A DNA stretch of 64,000 bases from Diploptera punctata (taxonomy: Eukaryota > Arthropoda > Insecta > Blattodea > Blaberidae). The stretch lies in the NCBI GenBank assembly GCA_030220185.1, contig JASPKZ010001230.1:248001-312000 (forward strand). Reading direction: 5' to 3'. The notes beneath the pieces are model-generated. The model saw nothing but the letters and a program-made list of their open reading frames with translations, was not told where the DNA came from and did not search any database. Of this stretch, positions 41,086-52,277 are shown piece by piece (the first letter of the stretch is position 1; every line of letters begins with the position of its first letter). The position numbers and the translations under genes were made by a program.

Positions 41086-41747
41086 GACAAACACATGTAT
41101 AGAAGAATTATATATATAAAGATAATAATTTAAATTTTTTAATAATAAATTATGTTTATGAATTAATGATAATATTACACAACTTTGTCTGGATTTTAAA
41201 AGGCAATTTAAAACTTGCAATAATATATTTTTCTTAAATCAATAAAAGGAACAATTATGGACATGTCATATTAATTTAAAGTGAGTAATATCTAGTTATT
41301 CATGTGAGTTGTATATGATATCTCATATCTAGTGATCCCGAAGTTGGTTTCCAATTTTTGTTTCAATAATCTCTTATGTGCAAAGTTTGGGATCTCTGGA
41401 AATGATTTTCAATATATAAATCCGTTCTGGCAACCAATCATAATATAACAATGTTGCTTTTAAAAAATATTTATTTCTTTAAATTATCAGGCTTAATATG
41501 ATATATACTATAGAGCAATGCAGCAGTGTCTCGTATGGGTCTTCTTTTATTATATAAAGACTATCATCAACTTTCAAATCAAATTGTTTACCATGCTGGT
41601 TACAAGGTTAATCTCTAAGTAATGAATCATTGCAAGATGAATACTAATATACTTTTAATAAATTTGATATAAATATAGCTTGTTTTTAAGCAAAACAAAC
41701 TATTTTTTTATTCATTAGAAAATAATTTAATAATTATATAAACAGTT

Positions 41748-42152
41748 TAATATAATAAATTTGGGAATTTTAACATTATGAGGTTTAATTAATAGGAATC
41801 AAATGAATCGTGAATTCTTCTTACCTCATACTTCTATTTTTTTAAACACAGCACTGCAGTATCAGAGAACAATCTTCTCCATCGTCAGCTGTTTTCACAA
41901 CTGTCAATTTTTTTTATTTTGCCGGTAATTATCCAAACTGCCATCTGGTGTACTTTTGAAGGAGAAGTTTAGAAAATTACTCCTTCAAAAGTATAACAGA
42001 TGGCAGTTTGGATAATTACCAGCAAAAGAAAAAATTGAGTCGTGAAAACAGCTGACAATGGGGAAGATTGTTCTCCGATACTGCGGTGCTGTATTTAAAA
42101 AAAAAACATAGAAGTATGAGGTAAGAAGAATTCATGATTCATTAGATTCTTA
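41748..42152 (-). mobile_element. Penelope-like hairpin, minus orientation, with inner stem
   Basis: The duplication TATAAACARTT is at 41737-41747 and 42153-42163. The tail ATTTTAACATTATGAGGTTT comes first. Outer arms CGTGAATTCTTCTTACCTCA and complement; inner inverted repeat ATTATCCAAACTGCCATCTG / CAGATGGCAGTTTGGATAAT around 41970. Same subfamily as 8226-8597. Confidence 0.83.
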
Positions 42153-42414
42153 TATAAACAATTACTATTCCAAAAAAAAAAATTATGTTTAAGGTGAAGT
42201 TTTTGTATTTGACAATAATCATAACTTAGAAAACATATAAAATTTAAAATATAAGACACTGATTCAGTTACAATTAAAGAAAATACATTACATTTTTAAT
42301 TTGCAAATTTAAAACAGTGAGTATGCTTAACAATTTAGCACTTTAATAAAATCAACAGCTTGGGCTTTTAGGTAAAATTTAATCACTCACCTCATATTTT
42401 TCTCCTTATTTTAA

Positions 42415-42465
42415 TTTAAACTAATTTCAGAACTTTACATTTCAGTTCCATCATCAGCATCCCCA
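42415..42465 (-). ncRNA. Hammerhead ribozyme, left arm
   Basis: Minus strand: CTGATGA (complement 42451-42457), extra T (42450), helix II GGAACT/AGTTCT (42444-42449 with 42429-42434), GAAA (complement 42425-42428), then TTAGTTT. The core boxes are canonical; helix I is weak. Confidence 0.62.
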
Positions 42466-42687
42466 CAACCATTGTTCTGTCATCTTGAAGAGCCATCTTT
42501 CGCTCCCTCTATTGGCAGACTCAAAATCAGGTTATTCTCCCCAGGAATCTCAAAGTTTCATCAATTTACCAGGAAGAATGACCTATTTTGAGGTTTTTCA
42601 GTCTGTCAATAGAGGGAGCAAAAGACGGCTCTTCAAGACGACAGAACAATGGTCACAGGGATACTGAAGATGGAACTAAAATGTAAA

Positions 42688-42989
42688 AAAAGTAAAGTGA
42701 TCCCACAACAGACCCGGAGGTCCTTGGGGTAGTAGGAGGTTAAGGTTCCCACTTTTTCTAGACAATCGGCACTTTATGTCAGCCGGGTTGTCAGCCCTGC
42801 GTGACGGCCGCCTTTACCCCCAGAACAAGCGTCTGGTACTCATTTCCGTTAGAGGCTGAGTCGACCCCAGGGCCATAGTGCCGCCAGAGGGTTTTGGTCA
42901 GTTTAAAAATCCTGACCCCAACGGGACTTGAACCCTCGACCCTCCGGCTTGTAGCTCAGTGCCTTAACCACTACGCTACGGCGTGCCCC
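42688..42989 (-). mobile_element. tRNA-derived SINE (family B) inside a hammerhead
   Basis: The exact duplication AACTAAAATGTAAA is at 42674-42687 and 42990-43003. The target is the helix II loop of the right-arm hammerhead: CTGAAGA at 42664-42670 is now 300 bp from its partner strand AGTTCC at about 43003-43008. Sequence closely matches the copies at 2485 and 51974. Confidence 0.92.
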
Positions 42990-44319
42990 AACTAAAATGT
43001 AAAGTTCCAAAACTAATTTAAATTAAAATAAGAAAAAAAAAATTGAGGTGAGCGATAAAATTTTACCTAAATGAATATACCTCATAGTGTGAATTCCTAA
43101 AATAAGCTTGGGCTTTTATCTCATGAAAATTAAAGACAATACATTTTTGGGCATAAAATGAACTTTTACCATTGTGGTAAGTAATATGTATTGTATTATA
43201 TAGGCCTACATTTAATTGACTTCTTGTGTGATACAAATTAGTTACTGAAGGATATGGGAATATTCACAGCCATTGTCTCTGAAGTTTTTTTAGGAAGCAC
43301 AAATAGATGTAAAATTAATGTCTACATTAGGAAATGACTATAATACAATAGTGAAATGTACTACCTTTGTAATAATTGCATAATCTCTAAGGTACATGTG
43401 CAAATTGTGTTTTATTTCCATGTATTATATTTCAAAATATCTTACAACTGATGTTGCTAGAAAGAATACAAATTAACAATAATTTTTATCAGGTAATTTT
43501 TAATTATATTTAATTCATACATCATATCAACAAAAACAACTGGAAAAAAGAGTTTAAATATTCAAAAATTGATCACTTTAATTTAAATATATACTACTTT
43601 CATAATTTTTATTATTAAATCACACAAGTATGTGAAGTCTTGCCATTTCATTTGTTTTATGAAATTGAAAATTTACAGCATTTTATTTTACGTTAAAGAC
43701 ACTTATTTGTTGAACTGAGATCTGTTACACATAGGCCTATATTCCAATTACATAAGCAGTGTTTCATTAGATATCACAGTCAAATTAATGTAAATTATTT
43801 AACATGTGTATGAGATCCATGACCAAGATAATATCATAGAAACTGAAAACATGCATCCACACATACTCACAGTACAACTAATTACATAAAGATGCACAAA
43901 AAAAGTGATTCAAGAGGTTTTTGTGAAATTTATTAATTTAAGTAGTTTCTAATGATTAAATACTCATAAGAAAGAAAAAAAAAGTGAAACCTCAATTACA
44001 AGAACATACTTTTATACTATTCTGCATAAAACATAGCGAGTTCCAGGGTAAATACTTATCCCAAAACTATTTTGCATTAACAAAAACCAAGCTGTGTCTA
44101 AAATAATATTAAAAAAGAGCTAAAAATGTAGTTGTTATGGCCAATACTACCAAATTTTCATATCTTTAATAATTCACATTCATTTTAACATAGCAATAAA
44201 GTTTATAAGCTCAGAAAAAAAAGTAGCCTTATATTGGGAATGATACCATATTAATGTGTTTTATCATTGTTATAAAAGATTCCGGGCTATGTGGCCGTGG
44301 TGTATAACTGGCGTTTCTT

Positions 44320-44360
44320 CCAAAAGTTTCTCCCTCAACTGCGGAGGGCATCTTCAGTGG
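44320..44360 (-). ncRNA. Hammerhead ribozyme of P2, left arm, cleavage site lost
   Basis: Minus strand: CTGAAGA (complement 44351-44357), CCCTC-type helix II, GAAA (complement 44327-44330), helix I CCA/TGG (44358-44360 with 44320-44322). The triplet reads TTT instead of GTC. Confidence 0.6.
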
Positions 44361-44569
44361 CGAGCGCTTACAGCTGTTGTTTCCCTGTCGTAGACTCGAC
44401 TGCGAATGAACAGCAGAAAGCTGGACGCTCTTCTTCATGCTAGTGCTGACATCACGTGAGTCGCAGCTGTTTGTATCGACGTCATCATACTGGCTTCTGA
44501 TTGGTTCGGAACTCTCTCCTTGTTATTGGTAGGTTTTGACCGTTTATTGTCTAATGTGTGATACAAGGC

Positions 44570-44890
44570 TTTGGCTAATTTTATTCCTTCATCTTTTCTA
44601 TTGAAATTGTCCTTGTGTTTATAAATTTCTATGGCCTCTCTGTATAATCTTGGGAAATAATATGGTGTATGAGCTAAAACTTGTGTTTCATCGTAGAGAA
44701 TCTGATGTCCGTTTTCAGTAATAACGTGTTCTGCTACGGCCGATTTTTTTCTATTTGTCCTAGTCTGCAGTTTCTTCTATGTTCAGTCAAACGGGTGGCT
44801 ATGCTTCTTTTTGTGGTTCCTATGTAAGATCTTCCACAAGAACACGGAAGCCGGTATACACCGCAAGTGGAGAGTGGTGGTCGAGGATCC
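44570..44890 (-). pseudogene. GIY-YIG endonuclease fragment of family P2
   Basis: Reading from 44870 downward, with one frame change: GVYRLPCSCGRSYIGTTKRS, IATRLTEHRRNCRLGQ, then decayed HTPYYFPRLYREAIEIYKHK and EGIKLAKALYHTLDNKRSK, partly in the arm. GVY and YIG are present. The C-terminus runs into the left arm, so the terminal repeat is partly coding. RT is absent. Confidence 0.75.
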
Positions 44891-45107
44891 TAGCCAAAGC
44901 CTGGTATCACATATTAGACAATAAACGGTCAAAACCTACCAATAACAAGGAGAGAGTTCCGAACCAATCAGAAGCCAGTATGATGACGTCGATACAAACA
45001 GCTGCGACTCATGTGATGTCAGCACTAGCATGAAGAAGAGCGTCCAGCTTTCTGCTGTTCATTCGCAGTCGAGTCTACGACAGGGAAACAACAGCTGTAA
45101 GCGCTCG

Positions 45108-45148
45108 CCACTGAAGATGCCCTCCGCAGTTGAGGGAGAAACGTCTGG
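45108..45148 (+). ncRNA. Hammerhead ribozyme of family P2, intact core
   Basis: CTGAAGA 45111-45117, extra T 45118, helix II CCCTC/GAGGG (45120-45124 with 45132-45136, loop 7 nt), GAAA 45138-45141, CG helix III, TC (GTC triplet 45143-45145), helix I CCA/TGG (45108-45110 with 45146-45148). Best P2 copy. Confidence 0.75.
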
Positions 45149-45749
45149 AAGAAACGCCAGTTATAGACCACGGCCACATAGCCTGGAATCTTTTATAACC
45201 ATGATTACCGGCCGTGAAAGCCTGCATTCCACTGTTTTATCATTTCTTGTATAATATGGAATCCTGCTTAAAGAAGTTTTCATGTTCCCTCAAAAAACAA
45301 TTTAATGGCAAGTATATTCTCTTGGATATACACTTTTGTTTGCTTGTCTAATATATCTAATATATAATCATGTGATCTCTTAAAATCTCCTTACTACAGG
45401 ATGGCACAAAAAATACTCAACATTTCCTGTGTGACTGACATAGGTAAATATGAACTTATAAAGCACTACGAATTACTTATAAAAATGATATCCTTGACTG
45501 TTCACAGTAGAGATTATGAGTAGGCAAGAAAAAGGATATTACATAGTCAATGTAATATCCCACTGGATAGATGGGAGAGAACTCTAATATACAATGCGTT
45601 CATAGCTTGGCCGTACCATCCCGTGATGGCCGTGGACTGGGTGAGTATTGGTATGCCTTCCACCAGAGTTACGCGTACACAACTGGCAAGTCATTGGTAT
45701 GTAGCACTACCTAGATAGATCATCGGTTGATTAATGTCTTTGACATCGT

Positions 45750-45935
45750 CCGATTTCTAATAGCCAATTTTGTCAGTCCATCCAATCTCCTTGTTGTAGA
45801 TGTTTCTCCTTCATGTATAAATACATTCCCTGCCTCCAGGAGGTTTTAGATCTTTTTCTGCCTCGTCTTCCCTCAGGTTTCTATTCCAAAACACATTTTG
45901 GTAGCTGATCATCTTCCATGTCTGTACCATCTTAA
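45750..45935 (-). mobile_element. LINE C-terminal fragment
   Basis: Minus strand in broken frames: GRRGRKRSKTSWRQGMYLY and LQQGDWMD, the tail of a LINE ORF2. No terminal tail seen. Confidence 0.5.
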
Positions 45936-46074
45936 CTGCTGAATATATTAAAACATAGCACTACCTACTGTGTTAAAATTACAAATTACTACTGTACTAA
46001 CTTACATTAGGCTTACCTGCATCACAACAGATGTTAAAAGTGATGATCTTGACATTATTATTATTTATATAGTG

Positions 46075-46371
46075 TTCTGCCCTAGGGCAGGTCTTTCACT
46101 GCAATCGTATCATTTTTGTGCTATGCTTTGTAGCTTTACTAGGGAATTATAGATGTAGTAGCATCCCATTGCTTTCCACACCAATGAAAGATAATGATGG
46201 CTAGATGATGTTCGGGATCTTTTGGGCCTTAAAGCTACCTGACATTTGTCTTACAGGTGAGGTAAAACCCCGGAAAAAAACCTCATCCAGGAAGCTTGTC
46301 CTGACCGGGAATCAAACTTGGGCCCGCTGCGTGACAAGGCAGCACACTACCTCAAGACCACAACGGTGGAC
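46075..46371 (-). mobile_element. tRNA-derived SINE (family D), minus
   Basis: Complement of the D sequence: CCCTAGGGCAGGTCTTTCAC near its 3' end, CGGGAATCAAACTTGGGCCC over the B box and GACAAGGCAGCACACTACCT over box A. Confidence 0.8.
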
Positions 46372-47029
46372 ATAATAATAATAATTATTTTACCACAGTA
46401 GATAGTGCTCTGTACCAATGACTTGCTGGTCATGTACGTGTAACTCTGGCAGAAGGTGCATCAATACTCACCCACTCCAAGGCTGCTGCAGAGCGGTCCG
46501 GCTGAGCTACGAACACATTGTATTTACTGGGCATTAATACCTGCATGTTTTGTACCATACAAAATTTCATTATCTCACCTAAAACAAACATTTTAAAATC
46601 CATACTAAGGAATTTTCCAAAACATGAAAATAGTTGCATCCCAAAACAAAAATCAGGTTAATTCCTCAAGTGCTTCACACGTAGATTTAAAACATAAAAA
46701 ATTAATTAAATCCTTATAAGCAAATGAATATTGCCCGATATTGAAAGATAACTAAATTTTAATGAAATACATAAATAGATTCATGGATGAATATCTGAAT
46801 TCTATGACAACTTGTGAAATATTCTTTCCAATCTGTTCAAATATCTTGTTACATTTTGTGAACAAATATCTCCCCTTTCATAAGATAACATAATGTGCAA
46901 GTAGTTTTCCTGAACAGTAAACAAACTATTTAAAATATTACAGAAATGCATAACAATATTTCAGTTTTATGAACCATTTGTATTATTTGGTAAAAAAAAA
47001 ACTTTGAATTACTGCAAATAATCATATTT

Positions 47030-47215
47030 GAAGAGAAATATAAGAGAAAAATTTGCATTTAGATTGGAACTTGCTCAGGTAGCTCAGTCAATAGAGTATT
47101 GGCCTAGAAAGCCAAAGGTTCTGCGTTCAAGCCCCAGTCTGAGCGTATAATTTTTCTCTTCAAATATGATTTATCCATCATTGAGATGTATGAAATGAAT
47201 AACAAAAACATCAAC
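47030..47215 (+). repeat. tRNA-like unit (T2)
   Basis: Core 47073-47145: GGTAGCTCAGTCAATAGAGT and GCGTTCAAGCCCCAGTCTGA. Arm TTGGC/GCCAA with loop CTAGAAA. Flanks TAAGAGAAAAATTTGCATTT and TATAATTTTTCTCTTCAAAT. The tail ATGTATGAAATGAATAACAA matches that of other T2 copies (5400-5430, 57360-57385). Confidence 0.72.
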
Positions 47216-47479
47216 TACAAATAATATTGATGTGTATGTGAACTTATTAACAATAACAACTAATTAGAGAGATATCAACATTATTATGTTTTAAGCTCTA
47301 AATTATACAAATTGTTTAGTAAAACTGTCATTGTGCATTCCTGTTATATTAGGAAATCGATAATCTCAAGAACTTTGTATAAAAGCCAATTATTAGGTAT
47401 TTCTGCAAAAGCATTTTTGTCAATATTATTTTCCAGTAAAAGTAGCTAATCGCTTGATCTTTTCAATTTCATTGTTTCA

Positions 47480-47720
47480 CTCCAGGCACAACAGACTGAC
47501 TGCTGTCCTCACATCCAGTCAGTATAAGGATGATGTGTGGTCAGCTGGTTTCCTCAATCCGAAATTACTTCTTAACACAGCTATCAAAATTCATCATAAT
47601 GCTGGATGTGAATAGTCCCATACATTGGTCAAAATTCTATAAGAAACTTTGTTCTCCCATTGAGGCTTGAAACAGTGTTGCATTCTGTACTTCAAGGTAT
47701 GATACCTTACACCAAATGGT
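47480..47720 (-). repeat. SINE family E, worn copy
   Basis: TTTCACTCCAGGCACAACAG, CTCACATCC, GATGTGTGGTCAGC and CATTGAGGCTTGAAACAG follow the order of the SINE at 7058-7398 at low identity. Confidence 0.55.
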
Positions 47721-48409
47721 CATGATGCAGGACTTTCAAAGATCCAATACACACTAATATTACTACAATAATGATTAATATTTCTCAATAAAATTTTAAT
47801 TTCAGGACCAAAATGAAAATTTGTGTCACAACCACTACTTTAGAATAAGTTTTTCTCATAAATTAAAAAAAAAACCTTAATATTCAGGTATATCACACAG
47901 TCACTGTGAAATAGTATATTATGATGTGAGGTTGGGAAGTGGTTTTTACAGAAGTGAGGAAAATGTTAAAAACTGAGCGATAGCAAGGTTTTTAATTTCT
48001 GAGATTCTGTAAAACACTTAACAACATGCATTGTACATTATTTTTTTTTGTGCAAATGGCGTTTTGAAAACAATAAGTAATATTAAAATAATAACATCTT
48101 TGTTGGAAATATTTGTGTTCATTATAAACAACTGACTAACGTTAACAGTGTGGGCAATGTTTATTAGTTGAAACTACAGGAGACCTTGACACCAATCAGT
48201 GATAAAATGGTGGCAAGTACATATGTATTATTTTATATTGTTTCAAATAAAGTTCAGTTCATTTAAAATGCAGTGATTTGTTTTGTATAACATTACCTTT
48301 TGGATATTTTTTGTATATACATTGTATGTAGTATACATAGAGGGCAGTGGTTTTACTTCCCACACGTGGTTTGTAATATGTAATATTATAGTAAATATTT
48401 TATTATTAA

Positions 48410-48740
48410 TTTAACACTTCTCACTGAAGAATAAATTATATTTGAAGAGAAAATTTTTTGCCTAGACCACGACTCGAACCCGGGACCTTTAGCTTTATAA
48501 AGTAGTGTTAAATTCCCAATTAATGTCTTCTTAACTAAGAGGCCGTCATATGCAAAGATAGAAGCAACGGTTTTAAAGCATTTGGCGCAAGGGAATTACA
48601 ATGTATAAAGAGAAACATTTGCATCTAGATTGCAACTCGCCTCGGTAGCTCAGTTGGTAGAGCATTTGGCCCGGAAAGTCAAAGGTCCCGGGTTCGAGTC
48701 TCGGTCTAGGTGAAAAATGTTCTCTTCAAATATAATAGCA
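48410..48740. repeat. tRNA-like T1 hairpin, partial
   Basis: A truncated minus-strand core (48461-48490, cut after GGGACCTTTAGC) is joined to the outer T1 sequence and a full plus-strand core (48639-48711). The tail TTTAACACTTCTCACTGAAG is on the left, so it is a minus-oriented version of the 30621-31033 layout. Confidence 0.7.
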
Positions 48741-49341
48741 TAGTTATTTAGGTTAGCAACCCCGAATTGTAGGAAGTTGAACTTTCAATCATATTCGCCA
48801 TTGCTGTAAGTATGACAAAACGCACTATTGCACAAAAGGTACTTTTTGCTCCACAATTTTTTTTCTTACAAGCAGCTGTTTATAAACTGTTTGTAATTTA
48901 ATACATTTAAAATTCATTTTAGCCACATTGCATCTATGAAATTAAGCATTTAAAACAAAATTATTCATATTTTCTGTTTTAAATAATCATATCTTTTGCT
49001 TATTAATATTTCACAAAAACCTTTTTAATCATCTAATTTAGAGAATGTTGCATACAAATATTTATGAGTACTGGGGTTTTCCACATTTTTTATACAAGTA
49101 GTTACAATAATATTATATAAAATATCACAATATTATTTCATATATGTAAGATTATTGCCAACACCCCTCATTTAACTGTATTACCACTAAAAGTTTTTTT
49201 GAGAAAAATATCATAGGTATCAAATTAATATAAATTGATTTTTTTGTTCTTTCTGTACAATGTAATTTTGAGCAGCTTTATTTTAAATATATACTTATTT
49301 ATGTGAACTAAGTAAGAGAAAAATTTCTGCGTAAAACAGGA

Positions 49342-49413
49342 GCCTAAATAGCTTAGTGGATAAAGCACTGAAATGGATATCCAGAGATCATGGATTCAAA
49401 TCCTGGTTTAGGC
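49342..49413 (+). repeat. tRNA-like sequence with perfect acceptor stem (family T4)
   Basis: GCCTAAA pairs with TTTAGGC over all seven positions. D-region TAGCTTAGTGGATAAAGC, loop ATGGATA (would read GGA). The T-arm around GGATTCAAATCC has mismatches, so I do not call a functional tRNA gene. Flanks GAGAAAAATTTCTGCG and GCAAAAATTTTCCTC are again inverted repeats. Confidence 0.55.
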
Positions 49414-49450
49414 AAAAATTTTCCTCTTAAATTAATTTTCCTTTTAATAT

Positions 49451-49805
49451 CCATCCATCCATAGTAATTCTGCCCGAGGGCAGGTCTTTCACTGCAATCA
49501 TAGCATTTTCATGCTATGATTTGCAGCTTTACTAGGGAATTATAGGTGTTGTAGCTTCCTGTTGCTTTCCACACTGGTGAAGGATGATGATAATGATAAG
49601 GATAATGATGGTGGTGATGGCCATATGATTTGATTTGATTTCGGGGACCGTTTGGAACTTATTAAAGTTTTCCTGACATTCGTCTTACAGATGAGGAAAA
49701 ACCCCAATAAAAACCTTACCCAGAAAAACTGCCCCGACCGGGGATCGAACCCGGGCCCGCTGCGTGACAAGGCAGTACACTACCTTGAGACCACAGTGGT
49801 GGACT
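49451..49805 (-). mobile_element. tRNA-derived SINE (family D) with target duplication
   Basis: CTTTTAATAT is duplicated at 49441-49450 and 49806-49815. Complement of box B: GACCGGGGATCGAACCCGGG (49736). It has a short expanded GAT repeat near 49590-49620. Confidence 0.88.
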
Positions 49806-50029
49806 CTTTTAATATAAGTAACAAAATATAATAAAAACATAAAAAATAATGTGAACTAGTTTTGCATATAATATGGAATATGAATTTGGAGAAAAGCCTG
49901 CTCAAATTGATATACAGACCTGTCGGGCAGTTCTCCTACTAAAATTAAGTTTTGAGTTTTTTCATTTGTACTAAATTAATTTGTTTAATCAGTGGTTCTG
50001 TTTCCTTGTGCCATACAGCAACTATATAC

Positions 50030-50215
50030 AATATTATAGTAACCATAGGCTAGTAGTCAGAGTTTTTTTACTACAATTCATGAGGTCCTGGGTTTGATTT
50101 CCAGTTAGACCATAGGAAATTTTTCTTAAAGGGAATTATTCCTATGAGCCACCCATGGTCTGGATTTAGTTTAAGTTTAGATTTAAGGATTCTCCTGGCA
50201 ATTGCATTGTAACAT
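50030..50215 (+). mobile_element. tRNA-derived SINE (family F)
   Basis: AGGTCCTGGGTTTGATTTCC (box B), TTTTTCTTAAAGGGAATTAT and CACCCATGGTCTGGATTTAG match the minus-strand copy at 21870-22135. Confidence 0.68.
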
Positions 50216-50905
50216 TTTAGAAATATAAAAATAGTGAAATTGAAAAATCAGTAATTGCAGCTCATAGTTTGCTAGAGAATCACAAAATTGGAAGAGAAAC
50301 TAAACTTTTAAAACATTTAGAGAAGCCTTTATAACAGCAAATGAGATGTGATTTTTGTGCCGTACAGCAGGCTATACAAAGTGGGACCATAAGAGAAATG
50401 AGGAAATTATGGAAGGAGTTGGATGTAGAACCCATTCTCCACCATATATAAAACTACCAGAACAACTGGAAAGCCCATTTTCAACGAATGTCATCTCATA
50501 AAATTCCAAAAGCCATGCTTCGTTAATGCTCCCAAGGCAAAATATTGCTGGGACATCCAAAAAAGTGCTGGATGGAAAATTCCTCTTTGAGACCATAACA
50601 GGCCACATGGCCTAATACTTGCAAGAATGATGCTGATATCAAAAGAACAAATATGGAACCATGAAATTTGAAGCTCTTGGCTAGCAAAATTTAATCTCCA
50701 AGTTCATAAAATCGGCACCAGATGGCAGTTTGGATGATGGTGGTAACAAAAATTTCAATAGTTCGGGTTTGACTGAAGATGAAGACAAAATGTTGAAAGT
50801 GGTATTGTGAAAACATGGAACTTTATGAGGTGAGATGTAAGAACATTTTATCCAACTCATTCATAAATTGAAAATTACCTCACAGTGTTACTGCCCACTG
50901 TACTT
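50216..50905 (+). mobile_element. Penelope remnant split by a LINE end
   Basis: 50216-50335 keeps GIY-YIG C-terminal coding (worn EIEKSVIAAHSLLENHKIGR-like). 50640-50860 keeps the terminal repeat with CTGAAGA at 50773-50779, GAAA near 50795 and TATGAGGTGAGATG. The tail TTACCTCACAGTGTTACTGC follows. The LINE block 50345-50635 separates the two. Confidence 0.62.
50345..50635 (+). mobile_element. LINE ORF2 C-terminal end
   Basis: Broken frames: CAVQQAIQSGTIREMRKLWK, ELDVEPILHH, NWKAHFQRMSSHKIPKAML, GHPKKCWMENSS. Closely related to 60700-60985, so both belong to one LINE family. Confidence 0.7.
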
Positions 50906-51435
50906 TTGATTAAACTCTTTGAAATGTTATTTCTCAGCAATAAAATGAGACATAAATACAGTATTTGAGTTTGTATTTTTTAACATTCTTACCTCATATG
51001 TTTATTTTGTTGGACGATCGTTGCAAAGCTATTGCTCCAGAAATGATCGTCCAACAAAATAAACATATGAGGTAAGAATGTTAAAAAATACAAACTCAAA
51101 TATTAACCTTTTGTACGCCATGCCCGGCATGCGCCGGTGAAAGTGTGTGTACAGCGGTATGCCACGCCCGGCAAGCTCTGGTTTTCAATCTAATTATTTT
51201 AAATATTTTTTCCTTAAGTTTTTACTTCAATAAACTAAAATTATTTTTCGTTCTGTGTTTGTACATTCTTTCTTAACAATACTTTGCACATCCCTTACAG
51301 AATAATGGTACAGGCTGTTGTAAATGGGTTTTCTAAAGGAGGGTGTACATTCATGTTTCAAGGCCTTTTTTTTTTTGCTATGGAATATTGCAATTTCAGG
51401 ATTTTCTCTTTATTATTTTATTTTTAGTAGAAAAG

Positions 51436-51660
51436 ATGCCTGGCCAAGGGGTATGTCGTACTGTGAAACACAGTGATTCATGTCTCGAAGTTGACGAAAA
51501 TACAATACGCGAGTTTATTGTGTCAGTTTTATCAGAAGATGAGAGTGACAGTAACAGTTCATCAAATGGTTTTCGTTTGATGAATATGACAGTAGTCCTG
51601 TTTCTAAGAGAATATTATTACAATCTAAGCTTGTAAATAGTAAAGCAAGTGATGTAGACC
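51436..51660 (+). pseudogene. Acidic N-terminal fragment of a piggyBac-like transposase
   Basis: MPGQGVCRTVKHSDSCLEVD, then FIVSVLSEDESDSNSSSNGF. Acidic/serine-rich leaders of this kind begin piggyBac transposases. The DDD core is not found, so the assignment rests mainly on the TTAA-flanked context. Confidence 0.45.
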
Positions 51661-51973
51661 TAAATAAACAGGGTGTGAGTGACAGTGGTGGGCATGTCGC
51701 ACCAGACGAAACACGTGGCATAAAACAGCTGTTTGACTGGAATTGATTCGAACCCAGGACCATAAAAATGTTCAACAATATTTAATATTATAAGTGTTTA
51801 GTGATAATGCCATCAAAATTATTCAATAGGATAAATGTGATAGTGATAGCAAATTTCAATAAAGACACCATGCTGAATTCGAACCTGAGATCTTTTACAA
51901 GTGGAAGCAACATTGCCTAATCTTCAAATAAATGTATTATAGTAAGTTTAAATCCAATTTAGCATTGCATGTA

Positions 51974-52277
51974 AAGGTAAAGTGATCCCACAACAGGCCT
52001 CAGGAGGCCCTTGAGGTAGTAGGAGGTTAAGGCTCCCACTTTTTCTAGACAATCGGCACTTTATGTCAGCCGGGTTGTCAGCCCTGCGTGACGGCCGCCT
52101 TTACCCCAGAACAATCGTCTGGTACTCATTTCAGTTAGAGGCTGAGTCGACCCCAGGGCCATAGTGCCGCCAGAGGGTTTGGGTCAGTTTAAAAATCCTG
52201 ACCCCAACGGGACTTGAACCCTCGACCCTCCGGCTTGTAGCTCAGTGCTTTAACCACTACGCTACGGCGTGCCCCCT
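51974..52277 (-). mobile_element. tRNA-derived SINE (family B) in the piggyBac-like element
   Basis: TAGCATTGCATGTA at 51960-51973 and TAGCATCGCATGTA at 52278-52291 (one difference) are the target duplication. Sequence as at 42688-42989. Confidence 0.9.

Larger units (their letters stand above)
42372..43104. mobile_element. Penelope-like hairpin (P1) broken by a SINE
   Basis: The exact 14-bp duplication AGCTTGGGCTTTTA is at 42358-42371 and 43105-43118. Left arm (AATCACTCACCTCATATTTT, 42379) and right arm (ATTGAGGTGAGCGATAAAAT) pair around a centre near 42560. The tail AATATACCTCATAGTGTGAA is at 43075-43094. A SINE B copy lies in the right arm. The coding remnant is only the C-terminal tail. 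Confidence 0.9.
44269..45232 (+). mobile_element. Penelope-like element (family P2), palindromic, with 12-bp target duplication
   Basis: The exact duplication TGTTTTATCATT is at 44257-44268 and 45233-45244. Inverted arms of about 300 bp (AAAAGATTCCGGGCTATGTG at 44275; complement ending near 45198) flank a GIY-YIG fragment. The tail ACCGGCCGTGAAAGCCTGCA is at 45207-45226. The arms hold a hammerhead each and match 35883-36180. Confidence 0.92.
45591..46537. repeat. Inverted repeat pair of about 110 bp with LINE and SINE between
   Basis: 45591-45700 and 46427-46537 are diverged inverted copies (TGGGTGAGTATTG, CCAGAGTTAC, CAAGTCATTGGTA in both). Between them lie a LINE end (45750-45935) and a SINE D copy. 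It could be an old TIR element or two opposed copies of one repeat. Confidence 0.6.

Noticed and set aside
40373..41220. Three overlapping minus-strand ORFs
   Set aside because: They follow the period of the satellite-like repeat and resemble each other for that reason only.
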